From positions 39,801,521 to 39,865,520 of the forward strand of contig JAAONU010000002.1 of NCBI GenBank assembly GCA_012932295.1: a stretch of 64,000 nt of DNA, read 5' to 3'. The notes under the pieces were generated by a model. The model did no database searches and was not told the DNA's origin. It saw only the letters and a list, made by a program, of their open reading frames with translations. The number at the start of each line of letters is the position of its first letter. Position 1 is the stretch's first letter. The position numbers and the translations under genes were made by a program. The stretch comes from Cyclina sinensis. Taxonomy: Eukaryota; Mollusca; Bivalvia; Venerida; Veneridae. Shown here in pieces: positions 63,473-64,000 of the stretch.

Positions 63473-64000
63473 ACAGTTCTGTTCATACTTCACAATTTTT
63501 GTGAAAGGCCACTCAAAGAATATCCGTGCCTATTAACATTTAAATCTGCCAATTAGTTTAAGAAAAGAAGATTTTAAATGTTTCTCCTATAGAAATAGAA
63601 ATATAGGGAAAATTAGCCCAGTGGTACCGGTATCTTAGAACTAGAGCTATCATTGAATGTGATCAATACTCCCGTAACACTGCCTTGAGGAGGGAAAATG
63701 GAAAATATAAAACAAGACAACATACAACTACACTTATTGATCTTGCACACCAAGTTTCAAATCGATAGTCCTATAGATGTAAAAGTTTGCATCACAAGAT
63801 TTTGCTATGACAGGCCTAATACAAAAGAGCAGGAATTGGTGTGCACAAAAACAGGTGTGAAACAGGTGTGAAAGTAGTTTGCATCACACAAGATTTCTTC
63901 AACAGAACGACAAACCTACCCACCCTCCACCCTATCCACCCCCAACAAAGTTGGCCAGGTTATGATAAGATATTTTAAGTTTCTTATATAAACTATAATA
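63473..64000. other. Right edge, repeat-like sequence
   Basis: Contains ACTAGAGCTATCATTGAATG, TGATCAATACTCCCG and AAACCTACCCACCCTCCACC blocks, of dispersed-repeat style. No gene was recognised. Confidence 0.4.

Overview
The window looks like nuclear DNA of a mollusc, most likely a bivalve. It is AT-rich, its genes have GT-AG introns, and the space between and inside genes is filled with short interspersed and tandem repeats of a style common in bivalves: GTCCGTCCG leaders, long AAGGTCAAGGTCA arrays, and elements ending in GGCCATCATGGCC. The clade is inferred from repeat style and protein resemblance, not from a database match.

Layout. Positions 1-850 (minus) hold the 5' part of a Jockey-type LINE endonuclease. 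Positions 2876-4883 (minus) hold the first four coding exons of an SLC49A4/DIRC2-like lysosomal transporter; its C-terminal exons are not visible. A ~140-bp tandem array (6025-7250), a tRNA-derived SINE (8258-8550) and an ~0.8-kb inverted-repeat DNA element (8574-9399) follow. Positions 10045-15211 (plus) hold a six-exon MyD88 (death domain plus TIR), possibly continuing as a longer tail to 15682 if three one-base breaks are assembly errors. Its first intron carries the remnant of a Ty3/gypsy element. Positions 18600-26500 are mostly repeats. Positions 29941-50797 (plus) hold a 22-exon FYCO1 homologue (RUN, very long coiled coil, FYVE, LIR, GOLD). Positions 51300-63470 are again mostly tandem-repeat-bearing mobile elements.

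SLC49A4 and MyD88 are head to head about 5 kb apart; MyD88 and FYCO1 are in tandem about 14 kb apart. The three are not an operon: one is a predicted lysosomal transporter, one the adaptor of Toll/IL-1 receptors, and one an adaptor linking autophagosomes and late endosomes to microtubule transport. All three human orthologues lie on chromosome 3, so the neighbourhood may be a remnant of ancient linkage.

Most notable: tandemly duplicated 5' splice sites next to first exons in two genes; a MyD88 intermediate region on two frame-neutral cassette exons; a FYCO1 coiled-coil exon of about 5 kb that would give a protein near 2,650 residues; frame breaks in the long exons of MyD88 and FYCO1 that look like draft-assembly indels; and a mobile element whose two ends carry inverted arrays of a GACACTTAGACCCC motif.
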